Origin: Flavobacterium sp. K5-23
GTDB lineage: Bacteria > Bacteroidota > Bacteroidia > Flavobacteriales > Flavobacteriaceae
NCBI RefSeq assembly: GCF_023278045.1
Contig: NZ_CP056783.1
Coordinates: 1,645,501 to 1,709,500 of the forward strand
Reading direction: 5' to 3'
DNA: 64,000 nt
Under the pieces are notes generated by a model. It was not told the origin of the DNA. It was given only the letters and a program-made list of their open reading frames with translations, and did no database searches. Shown one piece after another: positions 23,378-31,975 of this stretch. Positions within the stretch are counted from its first letter, which is position 1; each line of letters opens with the position of its first letter. Both the position numbers and the translations under genes were made by a program.

Positions 23378-23980
23378 ATGGATCCAATTTTAGCTCAAAT
23401 TATCATGTTCGCTGGAAATTTTGCACCACGTGGCTGGGCCTTCTGTGATGGACAATTGTTACCCATCGCTTCGAATCAGGCGCTATTTTCATTATTAGGG
23501 ACTACTTATGGAGGTGATGGAACAACCACATTCGGACTACCGGATTTAAGAAGTAGGGTTCCCATTCACCCAGGAACAGGACCAGGGCTGAGCACTTATC
23601 GATGGGGTCAGCGTGGGGGTGTAGAAACAGTGACTTTGACATTGCCGCAAATACCGTCCCATAATCATTTGGCACAATCTACAGTAACTGCGGGTTCTGC
23701 AACTGCTACTATGAATGCTAGTTCTGCTGGAACTACAAATGTTCCTACTGGAGCGTACCCGGCACAACCCGGAAATATAGGCCCTAGTCAAATAAATACA
23801 TACTCATCTTCGAAAGATACAACAATGGCTGCTGATGCTATAGCTGTTAACGTTTCAGGAATGGGTGTGGCTACTACAGTTGTGAATAATGGTGGAAGTC
23901 AATTTCATACTAATATTCAACCTTTTGTATGCGTGAATTATATCATAGCGCTGGTAGGTACTTTTCCTTCAAGAAGTTGA
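23378..23980 (+). CDS. Phage-tail-collar domain protein (MdpB-like)
   Basis: A 200-residue protein whose first 90 residues are a phage tail-collar domain. The sequence runs PILAQIIMFAGNFAPRGWAF, CDGQLLPI, an ALFSLLGTTYGGDGTTTFGLPDL core and an LPQIPSHNH end. This is the pattern of microcystin-dependent protein B and related non-phage proteins common in Bacteroidota. The Ser/Thr/Ala-rich middle and an INTYSSSKDTT to INTYSSS-like C-terminal half form a predicted beta-rich distal part. There are no other phage genes and no signal peptide. The gene lies between the cystatin-like pair and the giant adhesin. Many genomes carry several such genes in tandem; here there is one. Its function outside phages is not established. 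Confidence 0.88.
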   Translation: MDPILAQIIMFAGNFAPRGWAFCDGQLLPIASNQALFSLLGTTYGGDGTTTFGLPDLRSRVPIHPGTGPGLSTYRWGQRGGVETVTLTLPQIPSHNHLAQSTVTAGSATATMNASSAGTTNVPTGAYPAQPGNIGPSQINTYSSSKDTTMAADAIAVNVSGMGVATTVVNNGGSQFHTNIQPFVCVNYIIALVGTFPSRS

Positions 23981-24136
23981 TCAGGTATAACTAAAAAAAG
24001 CCTGAGGTTTAAATAATTAGTTTGTTTTTTGAAAATGAACTAATTGCCTCTTGTATTTATATTATATATGAATGCTCTAAGCCCTACTTTTAATGTCTTA
24101 GTGCTATTTATAATCTATTAAAACAAAAAATCTTTT

Positions 24137-27100
24137 ATGGAAACAATAATTTGTAAATTTCGATTTGCCTTCCTTTTAATCTTATTTCAGTCTCTATTTT
24201 ACACGGTGTCCTATGGACAAACCGTAACCGTAAATATGTCTGGAACTTCCGATGGAACGAACATCGGGGCAAATGCTTTTGATGGAGGGTCGAACAATTT
24301 AATATTTGAAAAAAATGGATTTCAATTTTTTGGAGATCATAACAATGATGGGGTTGCCTCTAGCAGTCAAATTCAATACAATAAAGCAAGCAGTTTGGGT
24401 GTTGGAACTGAAGGGGGTTTCTTTAACATAGGAACAGCATATGATGCAGCGACAAGATTTGTTGTTAAAAAGACTGATGGAGGAGAATTTGATTTTCAGA
24501 GTGTGGTGGTTACGGAGTTTAGCAGCTTCTATACACCATTGGTAATCGAAGGATTTAAAAATGGGGTCTCGGTTGGAACGCAATCGATCAACAATACTGT
24601 TTCTACACAATTTACAGTCTTACCAAACGCAACGTTTGATGATGTTGATGAAGTGCGATTTCATAGTACAGGTGGATTTGGAGAACAATATGCTTATGAT
24701 AATTTTGTTTTTGTTCTAGCAGCTGCTAATACCGCTCCAGTCATTGGAGGAACCTTGGCAGGTCAAACCGTAAACGATAATGCCACTATAAAACCATTTT
24801 CAGGAGTTACCATTACTGATGCAAATGGGGATAACGTAACAGCTATCATTACCTTAGATACTAATGCTAAAGGGGTGCTTTCTGGAACCGATCTATCAGG
24901 AACAGGACCCTACACAATTGCAAGCAAGACAGCTGCAAATATGCAGGTCGCAATTCGTGCATTAACCTTCAATCCTACTGATAATCGTACTGCTACATCT
25001 GAAACCACTACATTTACGATTAATATAAATGATGGAATAACCAGTACAAATAACAATACGACTACTGTAATTTCAAGTGCAGTTGCACCAATTGTTTCTA
25101 GCGTTAACGTCCCTGCTAATGCAACATACATTGCCGGTCAAAATTTTAATTTCACTATCAATTTTAATGAGATTGTCACTGTCAATACTGGAGGAGGGAC
25201 GCCTCAAATGAGTTTAACTATAGGGGCGACTACTCGCCAAGCAGTATATTTAAGTGGATCGGGAACAGCAGCATTGTTATTCCGCTACACTGTTCAAGCA
25301 GGTGAATTGGATACTGATGGAATTACTGTTGGTACCTTAGCTGCTAATGGAGGAACGTTGAGAGACTCTGGAGGAAAGGATGCTAATCTTACTTTAAATA
25401 GTGTTGGCTCAACTGCTAATGTAAATGTAGATGCAACTGCTCCAACCATTACAAGTGTAACAGTTCCGGCCAATGCGACTTATATTGCAGGTCAAAATCT
25501 AGATTTCACTATTAATTTTAGTGAAAACGTAACGGTGAATACAGGGGGAGGTACTCCTCAAATGGGTCTTACCATTGGAGCAACTACTCGCCAAGCAGTA
25601 TATCTAAGTGGTTCAGGAACATCTTCTTTATCATTTAGATATACCGTTCAAGCTGGAGATTTGGACACTGATGGTATTTCTATAGGAACTTTAGCTGCTA
25701 ACGGTGGTACTATTAGAGATAATGTAACGAACAATGCAACTCTTACATTAAATAGTGTGGGTGCGACTACTAACGTAAATGTAGATGCTGTTGCTCCTAC
25801 AGTTACTTCGGTAACGGTTCCTGCCAATGCAACTTATATTGCAGGTCAAAATCTAGATTTCACTATTAATTTTAGTGAAAATGTAACGGTTAACACTGCT
25901 GGAGGTACTCCTCAAATAAGCCTTACAATTGGATCTACAACTCGCCAAGCGGTTTATGTAAGCGGATCAGGAACATCTTCTTTATCATTTAGATATACCG
26001 TTCAAGCTGGGGATTTGGACACTGATGGTATTGCTATAGGAACTTTAGCTGCTAACGGTGGTACTTTAAGAGATAATGCAAGCAACAATGCTAATCTTAC
26101 ATTAAATAGTGTGGGATCGACTACTGCGGTACTTGTAGATGCAGTTGCATTCAGTCACGTTTATTCGGCTACAAATACTGCTCGAATAGCATCTAATATT
26201 ACACATACTTATAATGATATTTCATCTTGTCAAACAGCTATTTCTTTGAGAGTAATTTCAAATGATGTTATTTATAATTCAGCGGGGGGGAATGCTACTA
26301 TAAAATATAATATAATTGTAAATGGCACTACAATATCTACTGGAAATGTTTATGGGAACACTTTTGATTTATCTAGTTATATTCCAATAAATTCTGTTCA
26401 AGTTGCATCATATTATGGAGGTCTTGGCGCTTCTATTTCAACTGTAACTTTTAGTTCCCAATTGACTGTCGCTTCTCCAACTACTTTAATGCCTGTGAAA
26501 GGCCCAAATGTAGCTAATGTTTTTCATTGCATGAATACTTCAGTAACACCATTAACTGCCGAATTGTCTGGTACTGGTACTACTTTAAAATGGTATACAG
26601 TTTCATCAGGTGGTATGCCAAATGCAACAGCTCCAACACCTAATGCTAGTTCTTCAGGAATAACATCTTATTGGGTATCTCAAACAGGTACAGGCGGTTG
26701 TGAGAGTGAAAGAAGTCAAATAGACGTTATGGTTTATCTTTTGCCAACTACTCCAACTATTACAGCAGGTGGACCAACTACTTTCTGTACTGGTGGGAAT
26801 GTTATTTTAACATCTTCTTCTGCAAGTGGAAATGTTTGGTCAACAGGAGCAACAACTCAATCTATTTCAGTGTCAACTGGAGGAACATATACTGTTGCAG
26901 TTACTGGCGAAAGATGTACATCAGTCACATCTACGGGTACAAATGTTATAGTAAATCTAACTCCTGCTGTTCCAGCAGTTACTACGCCTATAACTTATAA
27001 TGTTGGAGCCACTGCAACTGCGTTAACTGCAACAGGAACCGGTCTGTTATGGTACACAGAAGCAACCGGAGGGACAGGAACGGGAACTGCACCAACATTA

Positions 27101-30100
27101 AATACAGCAACCAGTGGGACAACTTTTTATTGGGTGTCACAATCTACAGCTACTTGCGAAGGTCCAAGAGCTCGGATAGATGTTAATATTTTACCAAACG
27201 CAACGCATTTAAATTTTGATGGGGTTGATGATTATGTAAATTGTGGAAATAGTCCAACTTTAAATTTAACAGGATCTGTTACTGTTGAATCAATGATTTA
27301 TAGAAACTCTATAGGTGATGACGGTTGCATTGTTGGTAAAGATAATTGGAGTGCAAATACTGGGTATTCATTTTGGGTGTTACCAGATAATAAATTTGGA
27401 TTAAGATTTGGAAATAGAGTTTTTTCAAGTACGAATGTTGTGCCCAGCAATGAATATGTTCATTTATCAGCAACTTACAATTTAAGTACAAAAACGGTTT
27501 CAATTTTTTTAAACGGGGTTTTAGACGGGACTTATTCGGATGTTAGTAACCCAGTATCTAATTCAGGAAATTTATATTTAGGAACTCCTCAAGATGCGGT
27601 AGGGAGCTCTTCTTATGCTTTTAATGGAAGTATAGACGAAGTTCGTATTTGGAATAGAGCGTTATCACAAGCTGAAATTGTTAATAATATGAATTGCGAA
27701 TTGCCTACCCCAGCAACGCAAACAGGATTGTTGGCCTACTATCAATTCAATCAAGGAGTTGATGCAACAGATAATTCAGGAGTGACATCATTAGCAGATA
27801 GCAGTGTTACGGCAAGCAATGGGACATTAACTAACTTCGGTTTAACTGGAGCGACATCAAACTGGGTAGCAGGTTCACCTATTGTTACGGGAACTAATTG
27901 TCCTTATATAGTTCCTACGATTACTGTTACCGATATTAATAAAACATACGGAGATGTTAATTTTGATTTAGCGGCAACTTCAAATTCTACAGGATTAATT
28001 TCCTATAGTATTATAGGCGCTAATACTACAGGAACATCTTTAAGCGGAACCGATAATAAAACGGTGAATGTGGGAAGTGTAGGTAGTTTAACAATACGTG
28101 CAACCCAAGCTGCTGAAGGGAGTTATGCCTCAGAGACAAAAGATATTACACTAACAATCTCAAAAAGAGCAATTACTATTACTGCTGATGCGAAATCGAA
28201 AATTTACGGAGGTGTAGATCCTGCATTAGCGTATCAGCTTACTGCTGGAACTTTAGTATCAGGCGATTCATTCTCAGGATCGTTGACTAGAAGTGCTGGT
28301 GAAAACGTAGCGAATTATGCAATCTCGGCGGGAACAGTTTCAGCTGGAGCAAATTATACGATGACATTTGTGCCATCCAATTTATCGATTACTGCAAGAG
28401 CAATTACGATTACTGCTGATGCAAAATCTAAAATTTACGGAAGTGTAGATCCTGCATTAACATATCAACTTACAACAGGAGCTTTAGTATCAGGAGATTC
28501 ATTCTCAGGTTCATTGACTAGAAGTGCTGGTGAAAACGTAGCGAATTATGCAATCTCAGCGGGAACAGTTTCTGCTGGAGCAAATTATACTATGACATTT
28601 GTACCTTCAATTTTATCGATCACTGCAAGAGCAATTACTATTACTGCTGATGCAAAATCGAAAGTTTACGGTGGAGTAGATCCTGCATTAACATATCAAC
28701 TTACTACAGGAAGTTTAGTATCAGGAGATTCATTTTCAGGATCATTAACTAGAAGTGCAGGTGAAAACGTAGCTAATTATGCAATATCAGTGGGAACAGT
28801 TTCAGCTGGAGCAAATTATACGATGACATTTGTACCATCTAATTTATCGATCACAGCAAGAGCAATTACCATTACTGCTGATGCAAAATCGAAAGTTTAC
28901 GGTGGAGTAGATCCTGCATTAACATATCAGCTTACTGCTGGAGCTCTAGTATCAGGAGATTCATTCTCAGGTTCATTGTCTAGAAGTGCTGGTGAAAACG
29001 TAGGTAATTATGCAATCTCAGTGGGAACAGTTTCTGCTGGAGCAAATTACACGATGACATTTGTACCATCTAATTTATCGATTACTGCAAGAGCAATTAC
29101 GATTACTGCTGATGCAAAATCGAAAGTTTACGGTGGAGTAGATCCTGCATTAACATATCAGCTTACTACTGGAAGTTTAGTATCAGGAGATTCATTCTCA
29201 GGATCATTGACTAGAAGTGCTGGTGAAAACGTAGCGAATTATGCAATCTCAGTGGGAACAGTTTCAGCTGGAGCAAATTATACGATGACATTTGTACCAT
29301 CTAATTTATCGATCACTGCAAGAGCAATTACGATTACTGCTGATGCAAAATCGAAAGTTTACGGTGGAGTAGATCCTTCATTAACATATCAACTTACTGC
29401 TGGAGCTTTAGTATCAGGAGATTCATTCTCAGGTTCATTGACTAGAAGTGCTGGTGAAAACGTAGCTAATTATGCAATCTCAGTGGGAACAGTTTCTGCC
29501 GGAGCAAATTATACGATGACATTTGTACCATCTAATTTATCGATCACTGCAAGAGCAATTACGATTACTGCTGATGCAAAATCGAAAGTTTACGGTGGAG
29601 TAAATCCTGCATTAACATATCAACTTACTTCTGGAACTTTAGTATCTGGAGATTCATTCTCAGGTTCATTGTCTAGAAGTGCTGGTGAAAACGTAGGGAA
29701 TTATGCAATCTCAGTGGGAACAGTTTCTGCTGGAGCAAATTATATGTTGACTTTTGTAGGAAATAATTTCAGCATTATTAAAGCAAACCAAGTTATTGTA
29801 TGGAGTCAAACTTTAGCATTGGGTTGTGATGGTAAGACTACAACTGTTTTAACCGCTACTTCTAATAGTGGTTTAGCTGTGAATTATGTTTCTTCGGATA
29901 GTAATATCGCAACAATTTCAGGCAATGTACTAAGTTTGAAAAACTATGGTTCGGCAACTGTTACCGCTACTCAATCAGGGGACGGTAATCATAATGCTGC
30001 TCTATCTATAGTATTTCCTTTAGTGAATTACCAACCAAATTTATTAAAGAAACATTTTGACAATGTTATTTTCTTTGATAATAGTTCTAAGGAATTTGTT

Positions 30101-30517
30101 GCATATAGCTGGTATAAAAACGGAGTTTTAGTCCCGGGTCAAACTGCTCAATATTTTAAAGATAGTGGAGTTTTAAATGGAACCTATTTTGCTAAAGCTA
30201 CAAAAGTAGATGGTATGGTTGTTACGACTTGTGATTTAACGTTTTCTTCTTCAACAATAGAAGTAGAGTTTTTAAAAGTAGCGCCTAATCCGGTTAAAAG
30301 TAATTCAAGTTATCAAATCATTACTAACATAGATTCAGTTAAGTTGCAAAACGCTCGTGTTACAGTGTTTAATACACTTGGAACACTAATGGATGATAAA
30401 ATCGTTAGTAATAAAATAACTGATATGATTGCGCCGACTACTGAGGGGATTTATATTGTAAGGTTGACCCTGTCAAATGGTAAAAACTTTACAAAGAACC
30501 TTTTAGTTAGGAATTAA
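24137..30517 (+). CDS. Giant multidomain T9SS-secreted adhesin-like protein with MBG repeats
   Basis: A 2126-residue surface protein. In order: signal peptide (1-28); an unrecognised beta-rich N-terminal region (to about 195); a cadherin/Ig-like domain (about 198-316, NTAPVIGGTLAGQTVND); three 118-residue Ig-like repeats (317-670); an unrecognised region, then Ig-like modules with paired Cys (to about 1020); a LamG / concanavalin-like domain (about 1024-1240, LNFDGVDDYVNCG); a degenerate MBG-like domain; seven 77-residue MBG repeats (1344-1882, e.g. YGGVDPALTYQLT); a Big-like module; and a type A T9SS sorting domain (about 2049-2126, VAPNPVKSN to KNLLVRN). The LamG domain suggests glycan or protein binding. 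It follows the tail-collar gene and precedes an outer-membrane barrel gene. Confidence 0.93.
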   Translation: METIICKFRFAFLLILFQSLFYTVSYGQTVTVNMSGTSDGTNIGANAFDGGSNNLIFEKNGFQFFGDHNNDGVASSSQIQYNKASSLGVGTEGGFFNIGTAYDAATRFVVKKTDGGEFDFQSVVVTEFSSFYTPLVIEGFKNGVSVGTQSINNTVSTQFTVLPNATFDDVDEVRFHSTGGFGEQYAYDNFVFVLAAANTAPVIGGTLAGQTVNDNATIKPFSGVTITDANGDNVTAIITLDTNAKGVLSGTDLSGTGPYTIASKTAANMQVAIRALTFNPTDNRTATSETTTFTININDGITSTNNNTTTVISSAVAPIVSSVNVPANATYIAGQNFNFTINFNEIVTVNTGGGTPQMSLTIGATTRQAVYLSGSGTAALLFRYTVQAGELDTDGITVGTLAANGGTLRDSGGKDANLTLNSVGSTANVNVDATAPTITSVTVPANATYIAGQNLDFTINFSENVTVNTGGGTPQMGLTIGATTRQAVYLSGSGTSSLSFRYTVQAGDLDTDGISIGTLAANGGTIRDNVTNNATLTLNSVGATTNVNVDAVAPTVTSVTVPANATYIAGQNLDFTINFSENVTVNTAGGTPQISLTIGSTTRQAVYVSGSGTSSLSFRYTVQAGDLDTDGIAIGTLAANGGTLRDNASNNANLTLNSVGSTTAVLVDAVAFSHVYSATNTARIASNITHTYNDISSCQTAISLRVISNDVIYNSAGGNATIKYNIIVNGTTISTGNVYGNTFDLSSYIPINSVQVASYYGGLGASISTVTFSSQLTVASPTTLMPVKGPNVANVFHCMNTSVTPLTAELSGTGTTLKWYTVSSGGMPNATAPTPNASSSGITSYWVSQTGTGGCESERSQIDVMVYLLPTTPTITAGGPTTFCTGGNVILTSSSASGNVWSTGATTQSISVSTGGTYTVAVTGERCTSVTSTGTNVIVNLTPAVPAVTTPITYNVGATATALTATGTGLLWYTEATGGTGTGTAPTLNTATSGTTFYWVSQSTATCEGPRARIDVNILPNATHLNFDGVDDYVNCGNSPTLNLTGSVTVESMIYRNSIGDDGCIVGKDNWSANTGYSFWVLPDNKFGLRFGNRVFSSTNVVPSNEYVHLSATYNLSTKTVSIFLNGVLDGTYSDVSNPVSNSGNLYLGTPQDAVGSSSYAFNGSIDEVRIWNRALSQAEIVNNMNCELPTPATQTGLLAYYQFNQGVDATDNSGVTSLADSSVTASNGTLTNFGLTGATSNWVAGSPIVTGTNCPYIVPTITVTDINKTYGDVNFDLAATSNSTGLISYSIIGANTTGTSLSGTDNKTVNVGSVGSLTIRATQAAEGSYASETKDITLTISKRAITITADAKSKIYGGVDPALAYQLTAGTLVSGDSFSGSLTRSAGENVANYAISAGTVSAGANYTMTFVPSNLSITARAITITADAKSKIYGSVDPALTYQLTTGALVSGDSFSGSLTRSAGENVANYAISAGTVSAGANYTMTFVPSILSITARAITITADAKSKVYGGVDPALTYQLTTGSLVSGDSFSGSLTRSAGENVANYAISVGTVSAGANYTMTFVPSNLSITARAITITADAKSKVYGGVDPALTYQLTAGALVSGDSFSGSLSRSAGENVGNYAISVGTVSAGANYTMTFVPSNLSITARAITITADAKSKVYGGVDPALTYQLTTGSLVSGDSFSGSLTRSAGENVANYAISVGTVSAGANYTMTFVPSNLSITARAITITADAKSKVYGGVDPSLTYQLTAGALVSGDSFSGSLTRSAGENVANYAISVGTVSAGANYTMTFVPSNLSITARAITITADAKSKVYGGVNPALTYQLTSGTLVSGDSFSGSLSRSAGENVGNYAISVGTVSAGANYMLTFVGNNFSIIKANQVIVWSQTLALGCDGKTTTVLTATSNSGLAVNYVSSDSNIATISGNVLSLKNYGSATVTATQSGDGNHNAALSIVFPLVNYQPNLLKKHFDNVIFFDNSSKEFVAYSWYKNGVLVPGQTAQYFKDSGVLNGTYFAKATKVDGMVVTTCDLTFSSSTIEVEFLKVAPNPVKSNSSYQIITNIDSVKLQNARVTVFNTLGTLMDDKIVSNKITDMIAPTTEGIYIVRLTLSNGKNFTKNLLVRN
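25085..26146 (+). repeat. Three tandem 354-base units encoding Ig-like domains
   Basis: Units begin at 25085, 25439 and 25793, each exactly 354 bases (118 codons). Each opens with APxxxSVxVPANATYIAGQN and ends near LNSVGxTxxVxVDA. Units 2 and 3 are the closest pair at the DNA level, including long identical runs such as around ATTAATTTTAGTGAAAA. Confidence 0.92.
28166..29782 (+). repeat. Seven tandem 231-base units encoding MBG domains
   Basis: Units start at 28166, 28397, 28628, 28859, 29090, 29321 and 29552, a strict 231-base period (77 codons). Each opens RAITITADAKSK. Units 3 and 5 share TTGSLV while 4 and 6 share TAGALV, which suggests a two-unit duplication. The last unit diverges at its end (MLTFVGNNFSIIKA). 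Near-identity between units points to recent expansion or gene conversion. Confidence 0.95.
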
Positions 30518-30541
30518 AAATTAAATCAATAAAAGTATGAA

Positions 30542-30566
30542 ATCCTCATTTTATAGAAATGAGGAT
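30542..30566 (+). promoter_or_regulatory. Perfect 10-base stem-loop between the adhesin and outer-membrane barrel genes
   Basis: ATCCTCATTT and AAATGAGGAT pair around a 5-base loop. No T-tract follows, so it is a poor terminator. It may protect the adhesin mRNA 3' end or allow partial read-through into the next gene. Confidence 0.6.
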
Positions 30567-30598
30567 GGATTACTCAAATGTAATAAACATAAATAAAT

Positions 30599-31432
30599 AT
30601 GAAATTTGATATTAAATATATAATGGGCGTTGCGCTAATTTTATTCTCTCAAGGAATTAAAGCGCAGTTTTATGTAGGAATACAATCAGGAATAGGAAAT
30701 ATTCAAAGTGATGTAAAGGGAGTGAAGTCAGGCACTGATATTGGTGGAGCTTTAAAGGCAGGTTATATTTATTCCTTGACGGATCATATAGGCATAGGTT
30801 CAGGAATTGAGTTTGCACAATATAAGCAAACGGTATTTTTAGCACAACCATCAGCTTCACTAATCAATTTTGAAGTTGATCGTACTGGATCCGCTTTTGT
30901 ATATACTATTAATACAAGTAATTATAAAGAAAAGCAAACATTGCAAGCTATTCAAATTCCGCTTTTTGTACAGTATAAAAAAAATATTAACACAGGAGTT
31001 GATTTTAATTTTAGGGCAGGGGTTAAGTACTTCTTACCTTTAAGTTACAAAATCAAATCTTCGGCAGAAACGGTAAAAGGTGTTGGATACTATCCAGATG
31101 TTAATTTAACCGTTGATAATTTACCGGAATATGGTTTTGGTAGTCAATCCAATTTTTCAAAATCAGGTGAGTACGACACTAAAGGAATATTAATGAGTAC
31201 GTTTGAGTTGGGTTTTACTTTTCAAATGGGAGAAAAAAGTTCTTTGTACACTGCTATGTTTCTTGACAGCGGTTATGGAACAATTTTGAACCAGAAACAA
31301 AACGAGTCATATATAAGTTATAATCCAACATCAAGCACTGACAGGAATGTAAACGGATTGTATAGTACTGACAAAGACGCAACTATTAAACCTGTTGCAT
31401 TTGGTTTGACATTGGGTTGGAATTTTAAATAA
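30599..31432 (+). CDS. Outer-membrane beta-barrel protein (PorT/OmpW-like)
   Basis: A 277-residue exported protein. A signal peptide covers residues 1-22 (ending IKAQ). Amphipathic strands with Gly turns follow through the whole length (VGIQSGIGNIQSDVKG, IQIPLFVQYKKNI), and the C-terminus ends in an aromatic strand (LTLGWNFK), as expected for outer-membrane insertion. It fits the general outer-membrane beta-barrel class of Bacteroidota; I cannot name a subfamily with confidence. The position 81 bases after a giant T9SS adhesin, with a shared terminator downstream, suggests co-expression and perhaps anchoring or assembly of that protein. It is not clearly PorP/SprF-type. Confidence 0.8.
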   Translation: MKFDIKYIMGVALILFSQGIKAQFYVGIQSGIGNIQSDVKGVKSGTDIGGALKAGYIYSLTDHIGIGSGIEFAQYKQTVFLAQPSASLINFEVDRTGSAFVYTINTSNYKEKQTLQAIQIPLFVQYKKNINTGVDFNFRAGVKYFLPLSYKIKSSAETVKGVGYYPDVNLTVDNLPEYGFGSQSNFSKSGEYDTKGILMSTFELGFTFQMGEKSSLYTAMFLDSGYGTILNQKQNESYISYNPTSSTDRNVNGLYSTDKDATIKPVAFGLTLGWNFK

Positions 31433-31649
31433 ATTTGCTGTTTTTAACTAATAGAATGTAAAGATCTAGTTGGGAGACTGAATACAAAAGACACGAGTTA
31501 ATTTTTTGTCAATTTTAAGGATTGATCTTGATATCAAGAATTCGTTTAAAAAGTTTAGATTTATAAGAGGGTGTCTTTAATATAAAGGCTCCCTCTTTTT
31601 TTATGAAGCTCATTTAGAATTCAACTATTCTTTAAATTCAGTTATCCCA
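31433..31649. other. Intergenic region after the adhesin operon
   Basis: No gene is seen. It contains the operon terminator at 31566-31602, and beyond it begins a decayed gene fragment. Confidence 0.5.
31566..31602 (+). terminator. Terminator of the adhesin / outer-membrane barrel operon
   Basis: AGAGGG and CCCTCT pair, with an inner TTTaatatAAA stem, followed by a T-tract. Confidence 0.75.
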
Positions 31650-31742
31650 TCTATTCTTAAAGTTGAGGGTCGTCTCTTCTAATGTTTTTTTTTGTAATCT
31701 CTGCTTTTGGTGGGTTATCTTCTTTTTTTTCGAAGGTTCGAA
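31650..31742 (-). pseudogene. Decayed copy of the 3' end of an rluF-like gene
   Basis: The segment aligns with the 3' end of rluF at about 32964-33068 with small gaps. Shared words include CTATTCTT, GGGTCGTCTCT, TCTGCTTTTGGT and CGAAGGTTCGA. Translated on the minus strand with frameshifts, pieces such as PPKAEITKKNIRRDDPQ resemble the RluF tail LPKAEPAKRRTEFIKRDDPR. It has no open frame of its own. It lies on the far side of corA from the intact gene and in the same orientation. Confidence 0.7.
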
Positions 31743-31855
31743 TGATTCTTTAAAATTTGTAATCTAGAGATTAAATTACGTTTGGGTTTTTCTATTTGTA
31801 AAATTAAATTTTTCTTAAAAAGCATACAAATAGTTAGGGAGTATGAAATAAAGAA

Positions 31856-31975
31856 TACTTTTGCAACACTAAAAAAATAGTACTTTATAATGGACGATTA
31901 TTATTCGGAAATGTTGAACTAATTGTAGCGCTTGTAAAATTTCAAGAGGCTATGGTAAACCTATAGAAATTTGAA
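31856..31975 (+). promoter_or_regulatory. -7 box and leader of corA
   Basis: TACTTTTG at 31856-31863 is a good -7 box, leaving an untranslated leader of roughly 105 bases, longer than for most genes here. The leader contains a 10-codon frame starting at 31890 (MDDYYSEMLN) and a short CTTGtaaaatttCAAG hairpin. Leader control is possible but unproven. Confidence 0.45.

Noticed and set aside
23378..23980. Possible prophage remnant
   Set aside because: Only one tail-collar gene is present, with no integrase, capsid, terminase, lysis or attachment sites; MdpB-like proteins occur widely outside phages.
28166..29782. Regularly spaced repeats considered as a CRISPR array
   Set aside because: The 231-base units are coding, in frame, and have no spacers; they encode MBG domains.
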